Made by a program: the position numbers and the translations under genes. The notes under the pieces were generated by a model. The model was given only the letters and a program-made list of their open reading frames with translations. It was not told the DNA's origin and ran no database searches. Below, one piece after another: positions 7,563 to 15,325 of a DNA stretch of 34,954 nt. The stretch is taken from NCBI GenBank assembly GCA_002689385.1, contig NZFX01000017.1, positions 1 to 34,954 of the forward strand. Direction: 5' to 3'. This DNA comes from Phycisphaerae bacterium. Lineage in GTDB: Bacteria > Planctomycetota > Phycisphaerae > Phycisphaerales > SM1A02. Numbering within the stretch: the stretch's first letter is position 1; every line of letters begins with the position of its first letter.

Positions 7563-8609
7563 TTAGTCGTCCATATCTGATTCGAGCACGGCTTTCCAAA
7601 GCTCGAGGTTTTCAAGATAAATACTTGTGCCTTGGGCAACACAGGTGAGTGGCTCTTCTGCAATGGTTACTTCTAAGCCGGTGGCTTCAGAGATTACAAC
7701 ATCAATACCGCGAAGTAACGCACCACCGCCTGCAATGCAAATCCCATTTTCAACCAAGTCGGCTGATAGTTCTGGCTCTGCGCGCTCTAATGTTCGCTTT
7801 ACTACATCGATAATATGCTCGATTGGTTCAGACATTGCTGAGCGAATCTCTTCGCTTGTAACGTTCTTTTTGTCTGGCATACCTGTGATATTGTCTCGGC
7901 CTCGAACATCAATGGTGGTTTCTTTTTCCATTGGAGACGCTGAACCCACTTCAATCTTTATACGCTCAGCAGTTTGTTCACCAATAGTCAAACCATGATT
8001 TTTCTTCATGTAGCTGATGATAGATTCATCAAAATCATCACCAGCAACTCGAACTGATTCGCATGTTGCAATATCGCCAAGGGACATAATTGCCACTTCG
8101 GTTGTACCGCCACCAATATCGACAATCATAGATGCTGTTGGTTCTGCAATTGGAAGACCCGCGCCGATGCCTGCAGCCATTGGTTCTTCCACAAGATAGA
8201 CACGGCGTGCACCTGCACGTTCCGCTGAATCAAGCACAGCCCGTTTTTCAACAGCGGTAATGCCAGAGGGAACTGCAATAACAACGCGTGGGCCAATGAC
8301 TCGCCCGCGACCGCTGACTTTACGAATAAAGTAACTGAGCATCGCTTCGGTAATTTCAAAATCGCTAATCACGCCATCCTTAAGAGGGCGAATCGCAGTA
8401 ATAGAGCCGGGCGTTTTGCCAAGCATTTCTTTCGCGCTATAACCAACAGCATTGCCGTTGTTCAATACGCGATTGGTTCCACGCTTTACCGCAACAACCG
8501 AGGGTTCATCCAAAACAATGCCCTCACCCCGAACGCACACAAGGGTATTGCATGTGCCAAGGTCGATGCCCATATCAACGCTAAACCAACTTAGTAACTT
8601 GTCAAACAC
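7563..8609 (-). CDS. mreB: Rod shape-determining protein MreB (actin homologue)
   Basis: The 348-residue protein aligns by eye with MreB over its whole length. The phosphate-1 motif is DMGIDLGTCNTLV, the connecting and phosphate-2 regions are AVPSGITAVEKRAV and IVDIGGGTTEVAIMSLG, and the adenosine region is ICIAGGGALLRGID. The N-terminal amphipathic stretch MFDKLLSWF is the usual membrane-contact segment. MreB polymerises under the membrane and positions lateral cell wall synthesis, so the organism probably makes peptidoglycan. The start is GTG at 8609, preceded by AGGAG with 9 nt spacing. A gap of about 104 nt upstream may hold a promoter, although no convincing pair of boxes was seen. It is the first gene of the mreBCD-glmU-like-polA run. 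Confidence 0.97.
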   Translation of the reverse strand: MFDKLLSWFSVDMGIDLGTCNTLVCVRGEGIVLDEPSVVAVKRGTNRVLNNGNAVGYSAKEMLGKTPGSITAIRPLKDGVISDFEITEAMLSYFIRKVSGRGRVIGPRVVIAVPSGITAVEKRAVLDSAERAGARRVYLVEEPMAAGIGAGLPIAEPTASMIVDIGGGTTEVAIMSLGDIATCESVRVAGDDFDESIISYMKKNHGLTIGEQTAERIKIEVGSASPMEKETTIDVRGRDNITGMPDKKNVTSEEIRSAMSEPIEHIIDVVKRTLERAEPELSADLVENGICIAGGGALLRGIDVVISEATGLEVTIAEEPLTCVAQGTSIYLENLELWKAVLESDMDD

Positions 8610-8713
8610 TTCGTATGCTCCTACCTACAACAATACAATTTCATACTCTTGCACTACAGTGGAGATGATACGGGAAATATGCCAACCCCATACAACAGAC
8701 GGCTACTTCGACC

Positions 8714-8890
8714 TTACTGCTGATCGATTAGCACCATAGGACCGCCTTCTACGCGGTCTGTCGCTGAGTGTTCAGTATTCACCAAAACCATCCAAGACAC
8801 GCCACCTGTGAGCAAGAGCGCTGCAACAACTAAAAGGACCGTAAAAACATCTGGGGCGCATGAGCGCGTTGTTGTTTGTGCGTCTGCCAT
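8714..8890 (-). CDS. 58-residue single-span membrane protein of unknown function
   Basis: An ATG at 8890, only 3 nt after the stop of the upstream coiled-coil gene, opens a 58-codon frame ending in TAA at 8714-8716. The protein has a short polar cytoplasmic-like end (MADAQTTTRSCAPD), one strong membrane span (VFTVLLVVAALLLTGGVSWMVLV) and a short polar tail (NTEHSATDRVEGGPMVLIDQQ). I do not recognise the family. The near-zero spacing, the clean span and the position between two envelope genes argue that it is real. It may be a small partner of the preceding membrane coiled-coil protein. Confidence 0.65.
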   Translation of the reverse strand: MADAQTTTRSCAPDVFTVLLVVAALLLTGGVSWMVLVNTEHSATDRVEGGPMVLIDQQ

Positions 8891-8893
8891 GGG

Positions 8894-9781
8894 TCAATTA
8901 CGCCCTTTGACAGAGTACACCGTTGAACCAACAACGACCGCACCACGGGATGCATCTTCAAGGGTCACTTCACCGACTGAACGATTGATATCAACCTGAT
9001 GAACAAGAAGTCGACCGAGGAATGTACCATCTTCGCCAACTGTCATAACCCAGCCATCTTGGACACCATCGCGTGAGCCAAGATTTATTTCAACAAGCAC
9101 TTTATCATCAGCCCGTGATACTTGGAGCACGGTGCCGGTGAGTGTTTTGTTTGGTGCAACGCCGCTTTCTACGACTGCTACAACATCGAGGTCTCCATAT
9201 TTTGCAACGAATGCATCATACTTTTCAATCAATGTTGCAAATTGAACTTCCATCAGACGGCGTTCTTCATTCGCTTTTCGCTTCGCTCGTTCAGCTTCAT
9301 CTGCTTCGTATTGAATTTGCTCAAGCGTATCTTCCATTTCCATAACTTGACGAGTGCCCTTGATAAGCTTTTCTCGCAAGTCGTAATTTTCTTCAACAAA
9401 CCGTTGCTTCAGTGCACTGTTTACTTGAGTCGCAGATGCCAACGATTGGTTGTTTGCATTTGACTGATCAAGCTGTGTACCAAGAACACGAATTTGGTCA
9501 TTCAATGATTCGATTGAAGCACGAGTACTCGATTGGCTTGAACGAAGCGAACCGATAGTCGCTTCGCGCGCGTCTATGTCTTGTTGCATTCGCAGTTGTT
9601 GCGAAATCAATGCTTGCTCCGCTTCGCCGGCTCGGGCCTGAGCTAAGAGTTGCTGATCCTTCGCTGCGCGATACATCGATTTATAACTGTTCTCATTCGT
9701 GGTATATGTTGCCACGAGGGGAACCATTGCTACAGCGAGTAGCGCGACGAGAACGATGAATACTTTTGTCAAAATGTGCAC
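8894..9781 (-). CDS. Membrane-anchored coiled-coil protein with C-terminal beta domain
   Basis: The 295-residue protein starts at a GTG at 9781, with GAGG 7 nt upstream. Residues about 5-26 are a membrane anchor (KVFIVLVALLAVAMVPLVATY). Residues about 35-185 are a long coiled coil rich in Q, E, A and R (AQARAGEAEQALISQQLRMQQD, DTLEQIQYEADEAERAKRKANEE). The last 90 residues form a beta-rich domain (TGTVLQVSRADDKVLVEINLG, GWVMTVGEDGTFLGRLLVHQV). This layout resembles MreC (anchor, coiled coil, beta domain), and it lies just before mreBCD, but the sequence is not clearly MreC, which is present separately. I infer an envelope or elongasome accessory role. The last residues are followed after 3 nt by the 58-residue membrane protein. 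Confidence 0.7.
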   Translation of the reverse strand: MHILTKVFIVLVALLAVAMVPLVATYTTNENSYKSMYRAAKDQQLLAQARAGEAEQALISQQLRMQQDIDAREATIGSLRSSQSSTRASIESLNDQIRVLGTQLDQSNANNQSLASATQVNSALKQRFVEENYDLREKLIKGTRQVMEMEDTLEQIQYEADEAERAKRKANEERRLMEVQFATLIEKYDAFVAKYGDLDVVAVVESGVAPNKTLTGTVLQVSRADDKVLVEINLGSRDGVQDGWVMTVGEDGTFLGRLLVHQVDINRSVGEVTLEDASRGAVVVGSTVYSVKGRN

Positions 9782-9816
9782 GAGTTAACCTCTTATTACT
9801 TTGCGTACTAAAAACT

Positions 9817-9846
9817 TCACACTGGCTTATAATCACCAGCCCCCAT
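9817..9846 (-). other. Possible 9-codon leader ORF upstream of the coiled-coil gene
   Basis: Between the HEAT-repeat gene and the coiled-coil gene, an AGGAG (9854-9858, minus) sits exactly 7 nt before an ATG that opens the frame MGAGDYKPV and stops at TGA. The mini-ORF overlaps a weak 4-bp hairpin (CTGG/CCAG). It could be a translated leader controlling the downstream gene, or chance. Confidence 0.25.
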
Positions 9847-9916
9847 TCCTATTCTCCTAAAATCACCAAAAACCTAACTAGGTGACGGGTAGTTTTACCC
9901 CGATTGAACGTTTTTG

Positions 9917-11011
9917 TCAATCCAAAACAGGTATAGAATCGCCATTATCGATACGAAGAATGGCTCCAGAGGCAGAAATCTGCACAAACGGGTCCACATC
10001 ACGAAGCATAAGTGCAAGCGGACCAAGAGATAACCGATTTCCCTGCACGCCAAGAGCGGCTGCACACTGAGAACGAATGTTCGAAGAATCGTTTGAAGAA
10101 TACCCCAATACTATTTCAAGAGGCATTCTGCTTGGCGCAATCTCGGCGAGAGCCGTTGCTGCGACGAGTCGAATCTCATCAGGATACCGCCTCGTTCCCA
10201 ATAGAATTGACTCAAGGGTTGATACAACTTCATAGTCTTTAAGGTGGGCTGCAATTTGACAGGAAAGTGCTGTGACCTCTGCTTCTTGCGCTGAACTAAA
10301 AATTCCAGCGCGCACAACTTCTAACTCTTTTCGTTCACCAAGTAAAACCAATGCCTCAGCCATCTGCAGATTGATCAGTCGTCTTCGAATCGGCGTGATA
10401 GAGGTTTGTGGAACTTTAAGAGATTCGCGAATCATGTGAACTGCGGATTTATTCCCCATCATACCCAGAACAAGTGCTGCATTCCCCTGCAATTCTGCAT
10501 CACCACTTTGCAACATAGCAGCGATTGGATTCAAATCTACCTTTTGTCCACAACGATATAAAGAATAAAGTGCAGCGGCCTGCACTGACAGCGAGGTGTC
10601 TAACAGCAGTGGCTCAAGAAACATTGCGAGGTTGCACATTTTTTTCTTGCCAACCATCATTGCCGAAACGAATCGAACTGCTCGGTTTTCATCACCAAGT
10701 GCAAAACGCAACGTATCTTCAAGAACAACATCAGGTGCGTACTTCAATGCTTCAATTGCATTTGATCGCATTCGTGGGTCCGTTGATTTAGCACCTTGGC
10801 GAAGAATCTCCAAGGCACGATTGCGCACGGCTTCGCCATTCACAATTGTCGGCGAAGTTTTTGACTTTGCCACCTCATTCATAGTCTTCACCGATTGGTT
10901 TTTTGAACTCCAGGGGTCTTCACTTGAACGCTGAACGGCATCTGGACCGCAAGAAGCTAGTGTTAGCAACGGCGCCATTAAAACGAAAGTATTAAAGATT
11001 TGTTTGATCAT
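9917..11011 (-). CDS. HEAT-repeat lipoprotein
   Basis: Starting at the ATG at 11011, the 364-residue protein begins with a lipoprotein signal (MIKQIFNTFVLMAPLLTLASC), where LASC is the lipobox and the Cys would be lipidated. A polar linker to about residue 65 follows. The rest is a series of HEAT-type helical repeats, for example DPRMRSNAIEALKYAPD, NRAVRFVSAMMVG, TSLSVQAAALYSLYRCG, DAELQGNAALVLGMMGN and SSNIRSQCAAALGVQGN. Such scaffolds bind other proteins; the partner is unknown. A longer frame reaches an ATG at 11065, but 11011 has GGAG 11-14 nt upstream and gives a proper lipoprotein signal. The start overlaps lnt by 20 nt. Lnt is the enzyme that would N-acylate this lipoprotein. Confidence 0.85.
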   Translation of the reverse strand: MIKQIFNTFVLMAPLLTLASCGPDAVQRSSEDPWSSKNQSVKTMNEVAKSKTSPTIVNGEAVRNRALEILRQGAKSTDPRMRSNAIEALKYAPDVVLEDTLRFALGDENRAVRFVSAMMVGKKKMCNLAMFLEPLLLDTSLSVQAAALYSLYRCGQKVDLNPIAAMLQSGDAELQGNAALVLGMMGNKSAVHMIRESLKVPQTSITPIRRRLINLQMAEALVLLGERKELEVVRAGIFSSAQEAEVTALSCQIAAHLKDYEVVSTLESILLGTRRYPDEIRLVAATALAEIAPSRMPLEIVLGYSSNDSSNIRSQCAAALGVQGNRLSLGPLALMLRDVDPFVQISASGAILRIDNGDSIPVLD

Positions 11012-12629
11012 TTGTGCATTCACTCCACTTAAAAGAAGAACCAATAATGAGCAGGATACTCCCAATCAAGGAAAGCCATGCAACCCAATCGCCAAGTATT
11101 CTGCTCGCAGGTGTTTGTACTGCAGAAAACACTTGCAAAGATAAAACGCCCGATTCCAAAACGGGGAGTTCTTTTTTGACGTTTCCAAAAATATCTATGT
11201 AGCAACTGATACCAGTGTTCGCAACTCGAACCATTGGCGTTCGGTTTTCGATACATCGCATTCTTGCTTCGCGGACGTGTTGCGTGTGCGCGGCAATGTC
11301 GTCACCGAACCAGCCATCGTTGCTCAAGTTTATAAGTAGCTCTGCTTTGCGCTCGCCGTTTTCCCAAACTAAGTTCCGAACCACACCCGGGACGGTGTCC
11401 TCAAAACAGATGGGCGTTGCGAATGTAATTTCTGCTTTATCCCCAAACTTGCTTACCGCAGATAATGTAAAATGCTCCGTGTTTTTCCCCACATGTAAAT
11501 CAAACAACATCGCTGCACCAAAGGTATCTCTCACCCAGTTTTGTAAAGCAGGAAACGCACGTAAGTATGGAATTCGTTCACCAAATGGCGTAAGAAACGC
11601 TTTGTCATACCGCTGAGAACTTCCGTCTGGGTGTACGAGAACTGCAGAGTTGAATTGTGTACCCGTTTCAATTCGAAGCGATGTTGCTTCTTCGATAATA
11701 TGTATGTCGAGCCATGTCTGGGAGCCTACGAGCATTGGTGTATCGATTTTTTTTACAGTGTCGCGAAGGACTTTCGCCCAGTACCAGAGTGGCAAAAACT
11801 CCTCACTGTAGGGAGAAAAATCCGACTTGCCTACTGAAAAACCTGCACCTGGCAACATTGTTTCCGGCCAAATGATAAGGCCTGGCTTTGGCTCCATGCT
11901 CGCAGCTTCATACGTCAGCTGAATTGCATCCGCAACATCAGACCGTTGCTTTTCCCAGCTCCAGGCCACCTTATTTGATTGTGGCACGTTTGTTTGAATG
12001 GCTGCGACATTCAAAGTGTTACTATTACGTTCGTAAAAATAATGAAAACCTGCTGGACGTAGATACAACGCAAGAATCACACAACCAACAAATGTAACCG
12101 TCCACCAACGAACTGTTGTTGCCGTTACAAGAAGTCCTGCAATTGCAATGACAAGAAAACTTGCAAGCCAAACACTTCCGATTGTTGCAATTGACACAAC
12201 TGGTTGCCAATCAAGAATGCCAAGGCCAGCAAGGAACCACGGGTATCCATCAAAAATAACGATGCCACGCAAACATTCAAGTCCTACCCAAAGTACAGGG
12301 GCAGTCACTACCGCCGAAAGATGTAGTTTCAAATGTACGCGCCTGATTAACCACACAAAAGTTGGCGACCAAAATGCCATGTAAAAACCAAGACCAATCC
12401 ACCCAGCTATTGCAACGTGATCAAGCCAAGCGTGCAGCCAAAGCCAAAGTGGAAGCTGAAAAACAAATGTCCAAATAACCGCACTTTTTGTGGTCTTTGC
12501 GTGCAGTGCAATGACTAATAAAAGTGCGGGCCCCGCTATCGCTGCAGGAAAAAAACCAAACGGCGCAACGGAAAAGAGCGTACAAATAGCAGACGCTAGT
12601 GCAGTCACCACCAATAACCACGTTTTCAT
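10992..12629 (-). CDS. lnt: Apolipoprotein N-acyltransferase
   Basis: This 545-residue inner-membrane enzyme adds the third acyl chain to lipoproteins. The N-terminal about 200 residues are a block of hydrophobic spans (LLVVTALASAICTLFSVAPFG, FPAAIAGPALLLVIALHA, WPETM follows later). The periplasmic nitrilase-like domain carries the expected triad: Glu in IIWPETMLPG, Lys in YDKAFLTPFGERIPYL and Cys in TPICFEDTVPG. NLSNDGWFG and RCIENRTPMVRVANTG are further conserved Lnt motifs. A final C-terminal span (WVAWLSLIGSILLIIGSSF) is present. The ATG shares one base with the accD stop (TAATG). Lnt is typical of Gram-negative, outer-membrane-bearing bacteria, which bears on planctomycete envelope structure. 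Confidence 0.96.
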   Translation of the reverse strand: MKTWLLVVTALASAICTLFSVAPFGFFPAAIAGPALLLVIALHAKTTKSAVIWTFVFQLPLWLWLHAWLDHVAIAGWIGLGFYMAFWSPTFVWLIRRVHLKLHLSAVVTAPVLWVGLECLRGIVIFDGYPWFLAGLGILDWQPVVSIATIGSVWLASFLVIAIAGLLVTATTVRWWTVTFVGCVILALYLRPAGFHYFYERNSNTLNVAAIQTNVPQSNKVAWSWEKQRSDVADAIQLTYEAASMEPKPGLIIWPETMLPGAGFSVGKSDFSPYSEEFLPLWYWAKVLRDTVKKIDTPMLVGSQTWLDIHIIEEATSLRIETGTQFNSAVLVHPDGSSQRYDKAFLTPFGERIPYLRAFPALQNWVRDTFGAAMLFDLHVGKNTEHFTLSAVSKFGDKAEITFATPICFEDTVPGVVRNLVWENGERKAELLINLSNDGWFGDDIAAHTQHVREARMRCIENRTPMVRVANTGISCYIDIFGNVKKELPVLESGVLSLQVFSAVQTPASRILGDWVAWLSLIGSILLIIGSSFKWSECTNDQTNL

Positions 12630-13480
12630 TATTTCCCCGCGTAGTCAATTAAGCTTGAAATTTCGCTTCGCAATTCGCTTCGTGGGACAACACAGTCCAC
12701 GAAGCCGCACTCAAGTAAGAACTCTGAGCGCTGAAAACCATCCGGCAAATCTTGCTTAATGGTTTGTTGAATAACCCGTGGACCAGCAAAGCCAATTAGT
12801 GCTTTGGGTTCTGCAAGGATAACATCGCCGAGCATCGCAAAACTTGCCGTCACACCACCTGTTGTTGGGTCTGTTAGGACAGAGATAAACAAACCTCCCA
12901 TGTCATCAAACCGAGCAAGAGCTGCGGACGTTTTGGCCATCTGCATAAGTGACAAACCAGATTCCATCATGCGAGCGCCGCCTGAAGTTGCGACGATGAT
13001 AAGTGGCAGATCTTGGTCTGCGGCACGTTCGATAGCACGACGGATTTTTTCACCAACCACGCTACCCATTGAACCGCCAAGGAACGCGAAGTTCATAACC
13101 CCTAAGACAACTTTTCGTCCCTTGATAAATGCGTACCCCGTTTGAATCGCATCATTTTTCTTTGTTTTCTTTTGAGCAGCAACAAGCCGGTCTTCGTACG
13201 ACTTTAAGTCAACGAAGGACAGAGGGTCTTGTGGCGACAAGTTGTCATCAAATGACTCAAACGTTTCTGGGTCGACCAATTGTTTAATGCGCTGCTCGGC
13301 AGGCACCCTGAAATGCTTTTGGCATTCAGGACAAACTTCTAGATTGTTTTCAACACTTCTACGAAAAAGAATTGCACTGCATGCATCACAACGAATCCAA
13401 AGACCCTCACGGATGGACCGCTTGCGAGCCGGGGAAGTCGCTTCGTCAGCAAACTGCTGTGTTGTTTCTTGTTTGGTCAT
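12629..13480 (-). CDS. accD: Acetyl-CoA carboxylase carboxyltransferase subunit beta
   Basis: The 283-residue length matches bacterial AccD. The N-terminal zinc ribbon is visible as RCDACSAIL and EVCPECQKHF (two CxxC pairs, residues about 30-57). It is followed by the crotonase-fold carboxyltransferase domain with DPLSFVDLKSYEDRL, GVMNFAFLGGSMGSVVGEK, ATSGGARMMESGLSLMQMAK, LTDPTTGGVTASFAMLGD and GFAGPRVIQQTI. The beta subunit pairs with AccA to transfer CO2 from biotin to acetyl-CoA, the first step of fatty acid synthesis. accA is not in the window. The gene lies 33 nt after rpe and is coupled to lnt by a 1-nt overlap. Confidence 0.97.
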   Translation of the reverse strand: MTKQETTQQFADEATSPARKRSIREGLWIRCDACSAILFRRSVENNLEVCPECQKHFRVPAEQRIKQLVDPETFESFDDNLSPQDPLSFVDLKSYEDRLVAAQKKTKKNDAIQTGYAFIKGRKVVLGVMNFAFLGGSMGSVVGEKIRRAIERAADQDLPLIIVATSGGARMMESGLSLMQMAKTSAALARFDDMGGLFISVLTDPTTGGVTASFAMLGDVILAEPKALIGFAGPRVIQQTIKQDLPDGFQRSEFLLECGFVDCVVPRSELRSEISSLIDYAGK

Positions 13481-13513
13481 TGATTCAGTAGGTTCTAAAG
13501 AAAAGGATATCGG

Positions 13514-14203
13514 TTAATGACCTCGTAATCCAGTAATTGCGCTCGCATAATCGTCTGTGCCAAAAATAGCAGACGCTGCAACAAGAACGTCGCACCCTGC
13601 TTCTCTGCACGCTTCACATGTTTTTGGTCCTACACCGCCATCCATCTGCAAACGTTGGTCAGGGCGAAGTCGCTCTGAAATCGTTGAGACTTTCGAAAGA
13701 ACTTCCGGAATGAATGCCTGCCCTGAAAAGCCCGGATTAACACTCATGACTAAAATTAAATCAAATGTTTCGATGTAGGGAAGGATTTCTTCCACATCAG
13801 TCGGTGGGTTAATCGCAATACCTGTGTCCATCCCCGCTTTGCGTGCTGCCTCGGCAACTACAAATGGATCATCTTCTGCTTCGACGTGCGTAGTAAACAA
13901 GTTCGCACCAGCGTCTGCAAACGGTTGAACATACATCAGTGGCTTGTTCACCATTAAATGAACATCGAGGTACGCTTCGGGTAATGCTCCCCGGAGCGAA
14001 GCGCAGAGCGCAGGCCCCATTGTCAGGTTCGGAACAAAGTAGCCATCCATAACATCAAGGTGAAGAAGGTCAGCACCGCTCACAAGAACTGCTTTGCACT
14101 CGTCGCCGAGATGCGCAAAGTCAGATGAAAGAATCGATGGTGCCACGAGTGGAAGCGATGTTGGTGCTTTAAGCAAACTCATTCTTTCTACCTGCGTCGT
14201 CAT
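13514..14203 (-). CDS. rpe: Ribulose-phosphate 3-epimerase
   Basis: The 229-residue TIM barrel has the family landmarks APSILSSDFAHLGDE, LHLDVMDGYFVPNLTMGP (metal-binding His/Asp and catalytic Asp), LDVHLMV, VMSVNPGFSGQAFIPEVL (loop that closes over the phosphate) and MDGGVG. It interconverts ribulose-5-phosphate and xylulose-5-phosphate in the pentose phosphate pathway. The start is uncertain: ATG 14203 is 6 nt after the upstream stop. An internal ATG at 14182 has an AGG about 8 nt upstream and gives a more typical N-terminus (MSLLKAPTSLP). Confidence 0.96.
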   Translation of the reverse strand: MTTQVERMSLLKAPTSLPLVAPSILSSDFAHLGDECKAVLVSGADLLHLDVMDGYFVPNLTMGPALCASLRGALPEAYLDVHLMVNKPLMYVQPFADAGANLFTTHVEAEDDPFVVAEAARKAGMDTGIAINPPTDVEEILPYIETFDLILVMSVNPGFSGQAFIPEVLSKVSTISERLRPDQRLQMDGGVGPKTCEACREAGCDVLVAASAIFGTDDYASAITGLRGH

Positions 14204-14209
14204 GAACGA

Positions 14210-15268
14210 TTAACTCGCATCTACCCGTTGTTGCTGTGTTCGATAACTATCAAGGGTAAATTTATACTCTGCTTTATCTTTTTCTTTGGCAGAAAAATAT
14301 GCTTTACGTTGCCATTCGATTGCTTGGCCAAAATCGCCATTTGCAAAATGTACTAATGCAATTGTCGAAAGGTATATCGGGTCAGTTTTCTTTCGTGCAA
14401 ACGCCTGTGCGGTTTCTGCTAACTTCATTGCAACATCCAAGCGTTGTTTGCTTCCGCGAATGCGGTCATCAGTCGCAATAGAAGCGGCTAGCCAAGTCAA
14501 TAACTCAGGGTCTTCAGAACCACGAGAAAGCATCAACTCTGAAACAAGTTTGTACGCTCCTGCTGTATCGCCCTGCTCAAGCAAGAGCATTTCGAACAAC
14601 TCAAGGTAAAGATTCGCGAAGATGTATGGATCAACTTTAATTGCATCTTTGTAATGTTTCTCTGCTTCAGCCCAGCTGTTTAGTGCACGAAATTGTTTTG
14701 CACCATCAATCGCTGGCTTTGCTTTTTTTGATTTAGCCAAGTCGTATCGGCCAGTCATCACTTTGCGCAGTGTGTCTTCGAATGCTTCTTCAAGTGGGTT
14801 GCCAATAAATTGAATGATGCCATTTTTATCAACGATGAACGCTGATGGAATTCCGTTTTGTCCGGCTTTCTTTGCCCAGTTGCGTTCTGTTCGACCATTA
14901 TGGTCAATTGCAACGATGTAGTCCATTTTCATACCTTGCTGTCGAACGAACTTGGAAACAAGCTCTGTTTCTTTATCTGTAGAAATTCCTACAATTTTCA
15001 AACCGTCTTCGGCGAACTCTTCTTGCAATTGCGTAAGGTGTGGGATGGACCGCTTGCAAGGACCGCACCACGTCGCCCAAAACTCGATGACGTACGGGTT
15101 GCTTTCAGAGGGATTGAACTCGCCTTTTACCCATGTCTCAACATTTAAGGCCGGTGCTGGGTCGCCAACCGAAAGTTGCTTTCGACCGCCCGGTTGAGCT
15201 GTAGCAAGCGAGACGACGCTAAAGAGCGTGAAAATGAAAAACAGTGTTGCGAATGTTCGTGTGCGCAT
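14210..15268 (-). CDS. Secreted TlpA/ResA-like thioredoxin with C-terminal helical repeats
   Basis: The 352-residue protein begins with a signal peptide (TRTFATLFFIFTLFSVVSLATAQ), so it acts outside the cytoplasm. Residues about 30-175 are a thioredoxin fold of the TlpA/ResA/AhpC type (VGDPAPALNVETWVKGEF, FWATWCGPCKRSIPHL with the CGPC redox pair, GISTDKE, GIPSAFIVDKNGIIQFIG). The C-terminal half is helical and TPR-like (WAEAEKHYKDAIKVDPYIFANLYLE, FANGDFGQAIEWQRKAYFSA). The thioredoxin plus TPR layout is common in Planctomycetota and Bacteroidota, where partners are seldom known. The family's usual role is thiol reduction, for example in cytochrome c maturation. A clear AGGAG lies about 8 nt before the ATG. 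Confidence 0.88.
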   Translation of the reverse strand: MRTRTFATLFFIFTLFSVVSLATAQPGGRKQLSVGDPAPALNVETWVKGEFNPSESNPYVIEFWATWCGPCKRSIPHLTQLQEEFAEDGLKIVGISTDKETELVSKFVRQQGMKMDYIVAIDHNGRTERNWAKKAGQNGIPSAFIVDKNGIIQFIGNPLEEAFEDTLRKVMTGRYDLAKSKKAKPAIDGAKQFRALNSWAEAEKHYKDAIKVDPYIFANLYLELFEMLLLEQGDTAGAYKLVSELMLSRGSEDPELLTWLAASIATDDRIRGSKQRLDVAMKLAETAQAFARKKTDPIYLSTIALVHFANGDFGQAIEWQRKAYFSAKEKDKAEYKFTLDSYRTQQQRVDAS

Positions 15269-15325
15269 GTGTGGTAACTCCTAAAAAAATCTTCGTTCAA
15301 CCGCTAAGTGGGTTGTATATGTCAA

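Noticed and set aside
7537-7599. Longer start for mreC at 7599
   Set aside because: It would overlap mreB by 37 nt and add a polar segment not expected before the MreC membrane anchor.
9886-9902. Possible terminator after the HEAT-repeat gene (GGGTA/TACCC)
   Set aside because: Only a 5-bp stem with no adjacent T-run on the relevant strand; not strong enough to annotate.
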